Assembly (NCBI RefSeq): GCF_003428645.1
Contig: NZ_QVQH01000015.1
Span: 47,355-111,354 of the forward strand
Source: Geodermatophilus marinus
GTDB lineage: Bacteria; Actinomycetota; Actinomycetes; Mycobacteriales; Geodermatophilaceae
Direction: 5' to 3'
DNA length: 64,000 nucleotides
Shown here: piece by piece, positions 17,488 to 25,359 of the stretch
How the letters are laid out: each line of letters starts with the position of its first letter
Numbering within the stretch: the first letter of the stretch is position 1
Notes under the pieces: model-generated
Databases searched by the model: none
What the model saw: the letters and a program-made list of their open reading frames with translations, nothing else
What the model was told of the DNA's origin: nothing
Position numbers and translations under genes: made by a program

Positions 17488-18690
17488 TCACGACCAGGTC
17501 GTCCCCCCGCGCCCGTCGGAGACCGGCCGGCGGCCCGAGGGCGCCGCCGGCCCGGCCACCGGCCAGCCGGTCGGTCCGGCGTGGTGCGGGGCGGTCGGCG
17601 GACCGGGTGGGCGGGTGCTGTTCTCCACCACGGCGTCCCGGCGCCGCCGCGGTGTCGGGGGCCCGGGGACGGCGCGCCCGATGCGGAGCACGTTCTGCGG
17701 GTGGGCGCCCCCGGTGAGGGCCGAGCGCAGCTGCTCGCGGGTGCGGGGCACCTCCACCGCCTGCGTGACGGGGCTCGCGGCCCAGCCGAGCCGGGTGAGC
17801 CCGAGCAGCACCCGCTCCAGCGCCTCCCCCGCCCGCAGGCAGGCGTGCTGGTCGTCCTCGCGGCTGGCGAGCAGCACGAGGGTCTGGTCGGGGCCGGAAC
17901 CGTGGTCGGCGGGCAGCGCCCCGGCGCCGGTGGTGTCGAAGTCGCGCAGCGGCAGGTCGCCGCGCTGCCGGTCGTCGCGCTGCCGGTCGTCGCGCTGCCG
18001 GTCGTCGCGCTGCCGGTCGTCGCGCTGCCGGTCGTCGACGTGCGGGACCGCCGACGCGGGGACCCCGTCGCCCGCGCCGCGACGGCGGGTGGTCCACCGC
18101 CGGATCTCGGCGCGGTAGGCCGCGTCGGCGTTCTGGAGGTGGTCGGCCTTCCGGGTGAGGCGGGCGAGCAGGCGCCGGTGCTCCTCGCGCACCACCGGGA
18201 GCAGCTCGGTGCCCTCCTGCGCGGCCTCGGCGGTGAGGTGCCGCAGGAGGTCGTCGGGCACCGGGGTGCCGCTGAAGCGCCGGCGGTCGGTGTGCCGCTG
18301 CGGGACGGCGGCGGCCAGGGCGGCCAGGGCGGGGTCCGGGCCGCTCGCGACCGGGTGGACGACGGCCAGGAGGTCGGGGTCCTCGGGATCGGGGAGCCGG
18401 TGCACCTGCGCCGCCCACCCGCCGGCGGCCAGGGCCACCCGGGCGTTGAACAGGGCCGCGCCGACGCTCTGGGCCAGTTCCCGGCCGCCGGGGTCGACGG
18501 TGGTCAGCTGCCGGGTGCGGTCGGCCCGCAGGTCGAGCCGGTCGGCGTGCAGCACGATCCGCCAGGGCTGCGTGTTGTGGACCGACGGTGCCGCCATCGC
18601 GGCGTCGGCGGCCTCCTCCAGCAGGTCGGGCAGGGGCCGCGGGGGAGCGGCGGGGGAGGGAGGAGGTGCGGGGGGAGGTGGGAGAGCCAT
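17488..18690 (-). CDS. Acg-family nitroreductase-like FMN protein (paralogue 1)
   Basis: A 400-aa protein of the Acg branch of the nitroreductase fold. Diagnostic motifs are AAPSVHNTQPWRIVL near residue 35, RELAQSVGAALFNARVAL near residue 90 and PQRHTDRRRFSG near residue 135. In mycobacteria Acg (Rv2032) and relatives are DosR-regulated and bind FMN, though they are poor nitroreductases. An in-frame run of five DDRQR units (about residues 219-243) and a 50-residue Pro-rich tail are unusual. ATG at 18690 follows AGGAGG. Two further paralogues lie at 23588 and 31734. Confidence 0.9.
   Translation of the reverse strand: MALPPPPAPPPSPAAPPRPLPDLLEEAADAAMAAPSVHNTQPWRIVLHADRLDLRADRTRQLTTVDPGGRELAQSVGAALFNARVALAAGGWAAQVHRLPDPEDPDLLAVVHPVASGPDPALAALAAAVPQRHTDRRRFSGTPVPDDLLRHLTAEAAQEGTELLPVVREEHRRLLARLTRKADHLQNADAAYRAEIRRWTTRRRGAGDGVPASAVPHVDDRQRDDRQRDDRQRDDRQRDDRQRGDLPLRDFDTTGAGALPADHGSGPDQTLVLLASREDDQHACLRAGEALERVLLGLTRLGWAASPVTQAVEVPRTREQLRSALTGGAHPQNVLRIGRAVPGPPTPRRRRDAVVENSTRPPGPPTAPHHAGPTGWPVAGPAAPSGRRPVSDGRGGTTWS
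17961..18035 (-). repeat. five exact 15-bp repeats encoding DDRQR
   Basis: CGCGCTGCCGGTCGT is repeated five times without mismatch (17961, 17976, 17991, 18006, 18021). In the Acg-like gene this encodes consecutive DDRQR blocks, a charged hydrophilic insert. Perfect identity points to recent slippage and possibly variable copy number between strains. Confidence 0.95.
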
Positions 18691-18860
18691 GCGAGTCCCT
18701 CCTGGGGTGGACCGGTCCGAGCCTCCGCCCGGCGGCCCGGGCGCCGCACCGGGCGGCGGTCCCCGGCCGGGACGACCAACGACCCCGTCGCCCCAGGGAC
18801 CCCGGGGACCCCGGGGCCTGCCGGAGGGGCGCTGCCGGATGCGCTGTCAGCTCGGCGGCG
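18691..18860. promoter_or_regulatory. promoter region of the Acg-like gene with degenerate DevR box
   Basis: Upstream of the minus-strand Acg gene, ACGACCAACGACCC at 18772-18785 (reverse complement GGGTCGTTGGTCGT) resembles the box found upstream of the third Acg paralogue (GCGACCAACGTCCC at 32632-32645). It deviates from the consensus used elsewhere, and no convincing -10 was found. The remainder is GC-rich with no recognised element. Confidence 0.4.
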
Positions 18861-19073
18861 TCACGTCGCCGGTCCGCGCCCGTGCGGGGCGTGCGGCCGG
18901 AGGGTGGCGTCGGGCCCGGGGAACACGACGCTCCAGCGCTCGTCGTCCAGCCAGTGGACGACGTAGGGCGGGCTGCCGTCGGCATGGGGGACGGCGGTGA
19001 TCAGGCCCGTGCGGACGCCGTCGTCCACCCTCCGGCTGTGCACCACCAGCCAGTCACCCACCTCGGCGTGCAC
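18861..19073 (-). CDS. DUF1918 domain small protein
   Basis: A 70-aa protein beginning MHAEVGDWLVVHSRRVDD and containing PPYVVHWLDDERWSVVFPGPD, which matches the short DUF1918 family (SH3-like beta barrel, role unknown). GTG at 19073 is selected because GAGGAGG lies five bases upstream. The reading frame stays open upstream to 19319, where it encodes a universal-stress-protein fragment (see next entry). Such proteins are frequent beside stress genes in actinobacteria. Confidence 0.8.
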   Translation of the reverse strand: MHAEVGDWLVVHSRRVDDGVRTGLITAVPHADGSPPYVVHWLDDERWSVVFPGPDATLRPHAPHGRGPAT

Positions 19074-19319
19074 GGCGGCCTCCTCGGTCTCGGACGGGTC
19101 CCGGCCAGGACACCAGGCCGGGACGAGGCCGGCGGTGGGCACCACGGCCGGGCGGCTCTGCCGGCACGGACGTCGGGCCCTGCGTGCACGGCCGGCACGC
19201 CCTCCACCTCGGGGCCATCGCCCGGCCGGTCCCCTCAGTGCCAGGTCGGCTGCGGGGGACCCGTCGAGGCCCACCACGACCCGGCCGGGGGGTCGGTCCG
19301 CGCTGCCCGTGCCGGCCAC
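19074..19319 (-). pseudogene. remnant of a universal stress protein gene, in frame with DUF1918
   Basis: The first codons read from 19319 give PPGRVVVGLDGSPAADLALR, the typical USP first strand and ATP-loop start. After that the sequence becomes Arg/Gly/Pro-rich and unrelated. The frame then runs into DUF1918 without a stop. This looks like a USP gene that lost most of its body by deletion. A 152-aa fusion product is possible but less likely, given the strong internal ribosome site at 19073. Confidence 0.55.
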
Positions 19320-19346
19320 GACGCCCTCCCGGTCCCCGGCGGCCGG

Positions 19347-19718
19347 TCAGCGCGGGGACGGGACGGGCGCCGGGCCGCCGACCCGCCCCTCGACCAGGCA
19401 CGTCACCCCGGCCACCCGCGTCCGCGGGTCCTGCACGCGCCGGCGCGCCTGGTCGAGCACCGTGCCGCTGTGCCGCGGGACGCAGACCAGCACCGGGTGG
19501 TGCGGGCGGACGGCGGGCAGCGCGAAGGCCCGCGTCACGAGCTGCTCGCCGAGCTCGGCCGGCAGGCCGGGCTCGTCGGCCCAGAACTCGACGACGACCT
19601 GCTCGTCCTGCTCCGTCACGCGGGCCTCGGCGACGGTCCCCGCGGGCGTGACCGCCGTGACGCGGCTGGGTCCGCTGTGCAGCTCCCACGGGGTGCCGGG
19701 CGGTGGACGTCGGGCCAT
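19347..19718 (-). CDS. hypothetical protein downstream of hsp20
   Basis: A 123-aa soluble protein beginning MARRPPPGTPWELHSGPSRV. The body contains VVVEFWADEPGLPAELGEQLVTRAF and HHPVLVCVPRHSGTVLDQ, suggesting a small alpha/beta fold. No family was recognised. ATG at 19718 follows GGAGGT. It lies 125 bp downstream of hsp20 on the same strand and may be co-transcribed with it. Confidence 0.65.
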   Translation of the reverse strand: MARRPPPGTPWELHSGPSRVTAVTPAGTVAEARVTEQDEQVVVEFWADEPGLPAELGEQLVTRAFALPAVRPHHPVLVCVPRHSGTVLDQARRRVQDPRTRVAGVTCLVEGRVGGPAPVPSPR

Positions 19719-19843
19719 CGTGACCTCCTGTCCCGTGCGCGGGTCCGCGCGGCGGGTCTCCGGTGCGGTCCCCGTCCCGTAGCCGCCGCCGGGGGACGGG
19801 AGCCCGGGTGGCGGCTGCGGGTGCCGGGTGTGCGGGTGCCGGT

Positions 19844-20308
19844 TCACCCGTGCTCGACCCGGATCTTCCGGGGCTCGTTGCGGACCTCCGCCGACGCCAC
19901 CGGGACGCGGATCTCGAGGACGCCGTCCTTGTAGCCGGCCGTGATGTCGTCCTCGGTGGCACCCTCGGCGAGCGGCAGGGTGCGGCTGAAGCTGCCGTAG
20001 CGCAGCTCGCGGCGGGTGTACCCCTTCTCCTCGGTCCGCTCCTCGACGCGGCGCTCGGCGTCGATGCGCAGCATCCCGCCGGAGACGGTCAGCCGGACGT
20101 CCCGGTCGGGGTCGATGCCGGGCAGCTCGGCGCGGATGACCTGGGTGTCGTCGTCGCGGTACTCGTCGACGCGGATGACGGCCTCGCCGGGCGCCTCGCC
20201 CAGCAGCCGGCGCATCGGCATGGTGCGCATCCACTCGTCGAAGAGGCGGTCCAGGCGGCTCCACGGCGACTCGAGGGTCGGCTTGCCGCGTTCCTGCAGG
20301 GCGGTCAT
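19844..20308 (-). CDS. Hsp20 / alpha-crystallin small heat shock protein
   Basis: A 154-aa holdase chaperone. The alpha-crystallin domain spans about residues 45-145, with VIRAELPGIDPDRDVRLTV and the closing GVLEIRVPV (IXV-like) motif. The N-terminus LFDEWMRTMPMRRLLG resembles actinobacterial HspX-type proteins. ATG at 20308 follows GGAGGAG. A DevR-type box lies upstream (20378-20391). In M. tuberculosis the equivalent HspX/Acr is the hallmark product of the DosR regulon. Confidence 0.95.
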   Translation of the reverse strand: MTALQERGKPTLESPWSRLDRLFDEWMRTMPMRRLLGEAPGEAVIRVDEYRDDDTQVIRAELPGIDPDRDVRLTVSGGMLRIDAERRVEERTEEKGYTRRELRYGSFSRTLPLAEGATEDDITAGYKDGVLEIRVPVASAEVRNEPRKIRVEHG

Positions 20309-20377
20309 CGGTCTCCTCCTCCGTGACGGTCCGGCTCGGGTACCTCCACCCTGGGTGGGCGCCGGGCCGGTGGAGCA

Positions 20378-20391
20378 GGGCCGGAGGTCCT
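20378..20391 (-). promoter_or_regulatory. DevR-type box upstream of hsp20
   Basis: GGGCCGGAGGTCCT, reverse complement AGGACCTCCGGCCC, differs by one base from the GGGACCTCCGGCCC found elsewhere in the window. CAGGGT (minus strand, 20348-20353) is placed as the -10. This gives a start near 20341, a box centred near -43 and a 33-nt leader carrying the ribosome site. Confidence 0.7.
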
Positions 20392-20427
20392 GTCCGGAAG
20401 ACCCGTTGCACCCTCTCCCCGGGGCGC

Positions 20428-20712
20428 TCACATCACCAGGTGCGCCGGCTCGCCGCTGACCTGTTCGAGGTCACCGCCCGCGGTGTCGAGCAGGCGGCGG
20501 GCCAGGTCGGACAGCGCCCGGGCCACCGCGATCTCGTCCCCGATCTCGGGGACGTCCGGATCGGCGGGGTTGAGGCGGGCGAAGCCGACGCCCACGAGCC
20601 TGTCGTCGCCCTCCCGGTCGGTGTCCTGCGTCTCGAGGTGGGCCACGGCGCGCGTCCGCCCGTCGTGCTCGCCGATGTCGACCCGGACGCTCCAGGTCTT
20701 GGCCTTGTCCAT
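20428..20712 (-). CDS. DUF1876 (Rv1738/Rv2632c-like) dormancy protein
   Basis: A 94-aa protein starting MDKAKTWSVRVDIGEHDGRT, with VAHLETQDTDREGDDRLVGVG and a C-terminal helix ARALSDLARRLLD. This is the DUF1876 family, which includes Rv1738, one of the most strongly hypoxia-induced DosR targets and a structural relative of ribosome-hibernation factors. ATG at 20712 follows GGAGG. It is divergent from the acyl-CoA synthetase fusion, with DevR-type boxes between them. Confidence 0.9.
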   Translation of the reverse strand: MDKAKTWSVRVDIGEHDGRTRAVAHLETQDTDREGDDRLVGVGFARLNPADPDVPEIGDEIAVARALSDLARRLLDTAGGDLEQVSGEPAHLVM

Positions 20713-20774
20713 GTCAACCTCCTCGGGGGAGCGGAGCGCTGCCGACCCTGCTCCTGCCCCCGCGGGCGCAGAAG

Positions 20775-20810
20775 CGGCCGGAAGGCCGGACGCCGAGGGA
20801 CTTCCGGCCC
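20775..20810. promoter_or_regulatory. paired DevR-type boxes in a divergent promoter
   Basis: GGGACTTCCGGCCC at 20797-20810 is centred 42.5 bp upstream of the leaderless GTG at 20846, with -10 GACGGT at 20834-20839. A weaker copy (11 of 14) at 20775-20788 is centred about 43 bp upstream of a start near 20738 for the minus-strand DUF1876 gene, with -10 CAGGGT at 20745-20750. One region therefore serves both genes. Confidence 0.7.
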
Positions 20811-20845
20811 CTGCCCGGGCCTGGCCGCGGGCCGACGGTGGTCCC

Positions 20846-23545
20846 GTGACCGCACAGTCGCGGGACCTGCGCCCGGGCCCCCCGGTCCCGCGGGCACCGG
20901 TGCCCCCCGGCGTTCCCCGGGCCGACGGCGCCGGTGGTCGCCGTCGGGTCCGGGTGCTCCTGTCGGACGGCGTGCCGGCCCTGATCCGGCCCCTCGACCC
21001 CGAGGACGCCGGCCACCCGGAGCACCCCGGCGCAGCCACGGGCCGGCCCACGGCCCCGGGTGCCGTGACTCCGGGTGCCGTGACCCCGGGCGCCCTGGCC
21101 CCGGGTGCCCTGGCCCTGGGCGCCGTCGTGCGCGGGCGGGTCGTCGGCACCGTGCGGATGCTCCCGGTCGGCGGCGAGGCCGCGGAGGTCGGCGTGGTGG
21201 TGGCGCGCGAGTGGCGGGACCACGGTGTGGCCACGGCGCTGCTGGAGGAGCTGGCCGCGGTGTGCCTGCGGGCCGGGATCCGCACGCTGCTGGCCGACGT
21301 CCCGGCGGACGACGGCCGGACCGTGCGCGTCCTCAGCGACCTGGGGCTGCCGCTCGGCGTGACCCGCGAGGGTCCGTCCCTGCGGATCGAGGTGGCCCTG
21401 CACCGCGACGCGCGGTACGCCGCCGCCACCGAGGAGCGCCACCGCCGGGCCGCGGCCGCCTCGCTCCGGCCGGTGCTCCGCCCGAGGTCGGTCGCGGTCG
21501 TGGGCGCCGGCTCCGGGGAGCACTCCGTCGGGCGGGCGGTGCTGCGCAGGCTGAAGGACGCCGGCTTCCCGGGTGCCGTGCTGGCGGTCAACCCGCACGC
21601 CGCCGCCGTCGAGGGGGTGCCGTGCCGGCCGCGGGTCGCGGACCTCCCGTGCGGCACGGACCTCGTCGTCGTGGCCGTGCCGGCCGGGGCCGTCGCCGAG
21701 GTCGTGCGGGACTGCGGGGAGCGCGGGGTCCGGGGGATCGTCCTCCTCTCCTCGGGGCTGGCCGCCGTCCCGGGGCTCATCGAGCAGGTGGCCCGGCTGG
21801 TCGACGAGCACGGGATGCGGCTGGTCGGCCCGAACACCGTGGGCGTCGTCGGACCGGGCGGCGCGGGGCGGCTCGACACGACCTTCGCGGCGGGCACCGC
21901 CGAGCCCGGGGACGTCGGCCTGGTGGCGCAGTCCGGTGGCATCGCGATCGCCGCGACCACCGCCTGGCAGCACCTCGGCCTGGGGCTCTCGGCGATGGTC
22001 GCGGTCGGGGACGCCCTCGACGTCGGCGTCCGCGACGTGCTGGCGTGGTTCGACGAGGACCCCGGCACCTCGCTGGTCGCCGTCTACGCCGAGTCCGAGC
22101 CGGACCTGCGCGGGCTGGTCCCGACCGCGGCCCACCTGGCGGCCCGGGTGCCGGTCGTCGCCCTGACCTCGGGCACCTCCCCGGCGGGCCGGCGCGCCGC
22201 CACCTCGCACACGGCGGGGTCCGCGACGCCCGAGGTCGTCCGGGAGGCGGCCTACACCGCGGCCGGCATCGCGTCGGTCGGCGATCCGGGCGACCTGGCG
22301 ACGGTGGCGGCGCTGCTGCGCGGGCAGCCGCTCCCGGGCACCCGCGCGGTCGCCGTCCTCACCAACGTCGGGGGCGGGGGCGTGCTGGCCGCCGACGCCT
22401 GCGTCGCCGCCGGGTTGCGGGTCGACCCGCTGCCCGGTGACGTGCAGGAGGGCCTGCGGGCGCTGCTGTCCCCGCTGGCGACGACGGGGAACCCCGTGGA
22501 CACCGGTGCCGCGGTGGACGCGCCGGTCTTCGCCGACGCGCTGCGGCTCCTCCTGGACAGCCCCGCCGTCGGCGCCGTCGTCACGGTGACCGCCCCGACG
22601 GCGGTGAGCGACCCGGCCCCCGGCGTCGTCGCCGGGGCGGCGGCGGCCGCGGCCGCCGGGCGGGCCACCCCCGTGGTCGACGTCCGGCTCACCCGGGCCA
22701 CCACCGTCGAGCGCCTCGAGCTGCCGGGCGCCCCGGAGGGCCGCTTCCTCGTGTCGGTCACCAGCCCGGCCGCGGCGGCGCGCGCCCTCGCCGTCGCCGC
22801 GCGACGCCGGGAGTGGCTGACCCGGCCGGCGGCTCCCGCGCACGCGCCGGCCTCCGTCGACGTGCGGGCCGCCCGGGAGGCGCTCGCCGCGGTCCTGTCG
22901 CGCGCACCCGCGGGCGACTGGCTCCTGCCGCCCGAGGTGTCCGCGCTCTGCCGCGCCGCGGGCCTCCGGGCGGTCCCGTCCGCCTGGGTGCGCAGCGCCG
23001 ACGAGGCGCGGACCGCCGCGCGCACCCACCGGGGGCCGGTCGTGGTGAAGGGGTACGTCGCGGGTGTCGTGCACAAGGGCGACGCCGGCTACCTGCGCCT
23101 GCCGGTGGACGGGCCCGCCGAGGCCGCCGCGGTGGTCGCCGGGTTCCGGGCGCGGGCGGGGGAGGCCTGGCTGGGCGCCGTCGTGCAGCCGCTGGTGCCG
23201 CCGGGTGACGAGCTGCTGGTCGGTGCGGTCCGGGACCCGTCCGCGGGGCCGGTCGTGGTGCTGGGTCCCGGCGGCCGGGCCACGGATGCGCTCGGGCACC
23301 GCGTCCACCGGCTGGCGCCCGTGGGCGACGCCGACGCCGAGGGGATGCTCGACGGCACCGGGCTGTGCGACACGGCGCACGGCCGGGCCCTGGACCGGCC
23401 CGGAGTCACCGACTGCGTGCGCCGGGTCGGCTGGATCGCCGACGTCCTCCCGGAGGTGGCCGAGATCGAGGTCAACCCGCTGGTGGCGACGTCGCGTCGG
23501 GCCACCGCCCTGGACGTCCGGGTCCGGGTCGAGCCGCCGGGCTGA
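20846..23545 (+). CDS. GNAT acetyltransferase fused to ADP-forming acyl-CoA synthetase
   Basis: An 899-aa fusion. It has an N-terminal GNAT-like region (about residues 30-190, acetyl-CoA loop near REWRDHGVATALLEEL). A CoA-binding Rossmann domain starts at about 210 (VAVVGAGSGEHSVGRAVL), a succinyl-CoA-ligase-like alpha region contains VGLVAQSGGIAIAA, and a C-terminal ATP-grasp domain (from about 690) has VVVKGYVAGVVHKGDAG and EIEVNPLV. Such proteins interconvert acyl-CoA and acid with ADP/ATP or act as acyltransferases. The usual phosphorylated-His loop appears as ATSHTAGSA. The GTG at 20846 is predicted leaderless with a DevR box at -42.5. Five 5-residue PGAVT-like repeats interrupt the GNAT domain. 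Confidence 0.85.
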   Translation: MTAQSRDLRPGPPVPRAPVPPGVPRADGAGGRRRVRVLLSDGVPALIRPLDPEDAGHPEHPGAATGRPTAPGAVTPGAVTPGALAPGALALGAVVRGRVVGTVRMLPVGGEAAEVGVVVAREWRDHGVATALLEELAAVCLRAGIRTLLADVPADDGRTVRVLSDLGLPLGVTREGPSLRIEVALHRDARYAAATEERHRRAAAASLRPVLRPRSVAVVGAGSGEHSVGRAVLRRLKDAGFPGAVLAVNPHAAAVEGVPCRPRVADLPCGTDLVVVAVPAGAVAEVVRDCGERGVRGIVLLSSGLAAVPGLIEQVARLVDEHGMRLVGPNTVGVVGPGGAGRLDTTFAAGTAEPGDVGLVAQSGGIAIAATTAWQHLGLGLSAMVAVGDALDVGVRDVLAWFDEDPGTSLVAVYAESEPDLRGLVPTAAHLAARVPVVALTSGTSPAGRRAATSHTAGSATPEVVREAAYTAAGIASVGDPGDLATVAALLRGQPLPGTRAVAVLTNVGGGGVLAADACVAAGLRVDPLPGDVQEGLRALLSPLATTGNPVDTGAAVDAPVFADALRLLLDSPAVGAVVTVTAPTAVSDPAPGVVAGAAAAAAAGRATPVVDVRLTRATTVERLELPGAPEGRFLVSVTSPAAAARALAVAARRREWLTRPAAPAHAPASVDVRAAREALAAVLSRAPAGDWLLPPEVSALCRAAGLRAVPSAWVRSADEARTAARTHRGPVVVKGYVAGVVHKGDAGYLRLPVDGPAEAAAVVAGFRARAGEAWLGAVVQPLVPPGDELLVGAVRDPSAGPVVVLGPGGRATDALGHRVHRLAPVGDADAEGMLDGTGLCDTAHGRALDRPGVTDCVRRVGWIADVLPEVAEIEVNPLVATSRRATALDVRVRVEPPG
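21056..21130 (+). repeat. 15-bp repeats encoding PGA(V/L)(T/A) in the GNAT region
   Basis: Five consecutive 15-bp units starting CCGGGTGCCGTGACT encode PGAVT, PGAVT, PGALA, PGALA and LGAVV. The last unit merges into the conserved GNAT strand GAVVRGRVVGTVRM, so the array extends a loop before that strand. Confidence 0.85.
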
Positions 23546-23587
23546 CCGGGCCGGGCCAGCCGAGCGCGGCGCCGCCCGGGTCGCCGG

Positions 23588-24586
23588 TCAGGCCCAGGGG
23601 GCGTCCGGTGCGTCGATGGTCTCGTCCACCGGCAGCCGGGCGCTGGCGGGCACCGGCTCGGCGGCGAGCGGGGCCCAGCCCAGCCGCACCAGCAGCTGCG
23701 GCTCGCCGTCGTCGCCCAGGCAGGTCGAGCGCAGCTCGGCCCGGGTGGCGGGCACCTCCAGCGGCTGGCTGACGGGGTCGGTGGCCAGCCCGGCGCGGGT
23801 GGCGGTCAGCAGGACCGCGCTGAGGGCCTCGCCGGCGCGCAGCTGGTCGACCGGGTCGTCGGCGGCCGTGGTCAGCAGGGCCAGCACGGTGCCGTCGGAC
23901 TCGCCCCGGCCCAGGGCGTTCTGCGCCTGCTCCCCGGCCGAGAAGCGCCGCACGGGCACGGTCCCCGCCGGGTCGGTGGGGACGTTGGCGGCCGGGACGC
24001 CGTCCCGGGCCGACCGGCTCCGCCCGGTCCAGACGGCGGTCTCCCGCGACAGGCCCGGGGTGAGCGCCTGCTCGACGGCCGCCTCCCGCACCAGCCGGGC
24101 CACGGTGAGCCGGCGGCGCTCGTCGTCCAGGACGACCAGCCGGGCACCCTCGGCCGCCGCGGCGGCGGCGAGGTCGGCCAGGAACCCGGTCGGCACGGGC
24201 CAGGTGGAGAACACCCGGCGGTCGCTGCGCCGGGTCTCGATCGCCCGGGCCAGGGCGAGGTCGTCGGCGGCCGGGCGGGCCGGCACGGTCTCCACCGCGG
24301 CGAGGTGGCCGGGGGAGTGCCGGTCGGGCAGCCGGTGCACGCGCGCACCCAGCCCGGTGGCCAGCAGCGCCACCCGCAGGTGGTGCAGCGCGGCGCCGCA
24401 GCTGATCCGCAGGTCCCGGCCCTCGGGATCGGTGGCCGGCAGCGCCCGGGCGGGGTCGGCGAACAGGTGGAGGGACGACGGGCCGATGCGCCACCGCCAC
24501 GGCTGCGAGTTGTGCACCGACGGGGCCCGGTTGGCCAGGGCGACCACCGTGCGGGCGGTGCTGCGGTCGAGGGAGGCGGTGAGCAC
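23588..24586 (-). CDS. Acg-family nitroreductase-like FMN protein (paralogue 2)
   Basis: A 332-aa Acg-type protein with NRAPSVHNSQPWRWRIG near residue 20, DLRISCGAALHHLRVAL near residue 70 and ETRRSDRRVFS near residue 112. Its length matches the mycobacterial Acg/Rv3131 group, unlike the extended copy at 17488. GTG at 24586 follows GAGGAG. It is 42 bp downstream of the flavodoxin gene on the same strand, so probably co-transcribed under the DevR box at 25271. The role is likely flavin sequestration or redox defence during dormancy, by analogy. Confidence 0.92.
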   Translation of the reverse strand: MLTASLDRSTARTVVALANRAPSVHNSQPWRWRIGPSSLHLFADPARALPATDPEGRDLRISCGAALHHLRVALLATGLGARVHRLPDRHSPGHLAAVETVPARPAADDLALARAIETRRSDRRVFSTWPVPTGFLADLAAAAAAEGARLVVLDDERRRLTVARLVREAAVEQALTPGLSRETAVWTGRSRSARDGVPAANVPTDPAGTVPVRRFSAGEQAQNALGRGESDGTVLALLTTAADDPVDQLRAGEALSAVLLTATRAGLATDPVSQPLEVPATRAELRSTCLGDDGEPQLLVRLGWAPLAAEPVPASARLPVDETIDAPDAPWA

Positions 24587-24628
24587 GGCAGCTCCTCGGG
24601 CGGTGGGGCGGGTGGGTCCCGGGCGTGG

Positions 24629-25234
24629 TCAGCGGCCGGGGGCGGGGGGAACGGCCGAGGTCCCCCGGGCGGCGGGCCGCTCGTCCCCGGCGGGGGAGGC
24701 GGCGCGGCGGACCGTGGGCAGGGCCGCGGCGATCCCGTCGGCCCAGCGGTCGACGGCAGCCCAGTCCCGGTGGTCGCCGGGGCGCCCGCCCAGGGCCAGC
24801 CAGAACAGCCGGCCCCACAGCGGCATCCCCCGGAGCACGACGACGCCGCCGAAGAGGCGGTGGTCGCGGGGGGCGAGGCCGCTGGGGAAGCCCCGCTCCA
24901 CCCGCTGCAGCTCGCGGTCGGTGACCAGGCGGCGCACCGGGTCGCGCGGGGCCACGCCGGCCACGCTGAAGCACCACAGCGGGCGGTCCCCGAGCGTGAC
25001 CCGGGCCCGGCGGAGGAGGTGCGTGGCGGCCGGCAGCCACGCCATGTCGTGCACGGCGCTCCCCAGCACGACCGCGTCGAAGGAGCGCACGTCGAGCTCC
25101 GGGTCGGCCGGGCGCACGACGACCTCGGCGGCGTCCCCGACCACCTCCCGCAGCCGGTCGGCGATGCGATCGGCGATCCCCCGCGTCGAGCCGGCCGCCG
25201 TGGCGTAGGCGACGAGCACCCTGGTCCGCTCCAT
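24629..25234 (-). CDS. flavodoxin-domain protein
   Basis: A 201-aa protein with an FMN phosphate loop near its N-terminus (VLVAYATAAGSTRGIADRIA), AVVLGSAVHDMAWLP near residue 60 and a C-terminal WAAVDRWADGIAAAL helix. It resembles HemG/flavodoxin_5-like proteins. ATG at 25234 is six bases from CAGCGT (-10), so the message is predicted leaderless, with a DevR-type box centred at -43.5. A redox partner is unknown; the Acg gene follows in the same operon. Confidence 0.82.
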   Translation of the reverse strand: MERTRVLVAYATAAGSTRGIADRIADRLREVVGDAAEVVVRPADPELDVRSFDAVVLGSAVHDMAWLPAATHLLRRARVTLGDRPLWCFSVAGVAPRDPVRRLVTDRELQRVERGFPSGLAPRDHRLFGGVVVLRGMPLWGRLFWLALGGRPGDHRDWAAVDRWADGIAAALPTVRRAASPAGDERPAARGTSAVPPAPGR

Positions 25235-25270
25235 GACCGCACGCTGCCCGGCCGGCGCCGGGACCGCGAG

Positions 25271-25322
25271 GGGCCGGAGGTCGCGAGGGACCGGGCACTC
25301 CGTCACGCAGGACCTTGGACCC
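25271..25322. promoter_or_regulatory. two DevR-type boxes in the devR/flavodoxin divergent promoter
   Basis: GGGCCGGAGGTCGC at 25271-25284 is centred 43.5 bp from the leaderless ATG of the flavodoxin (25234). AGGACCTTGGACCC at 25309-25322 is centred 44.5 bp from the leaderless GTG of devR (25360). The -10 boxes are CAGCGT (minus strand) and TAGCCT (25348-25353). This implies autoregulation of devR. Confidence 0.72.
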
Positions 25323-25359
25323 TGAGCACCGGCCGCCGCCGACGCCCTAGCCTGGGCGC

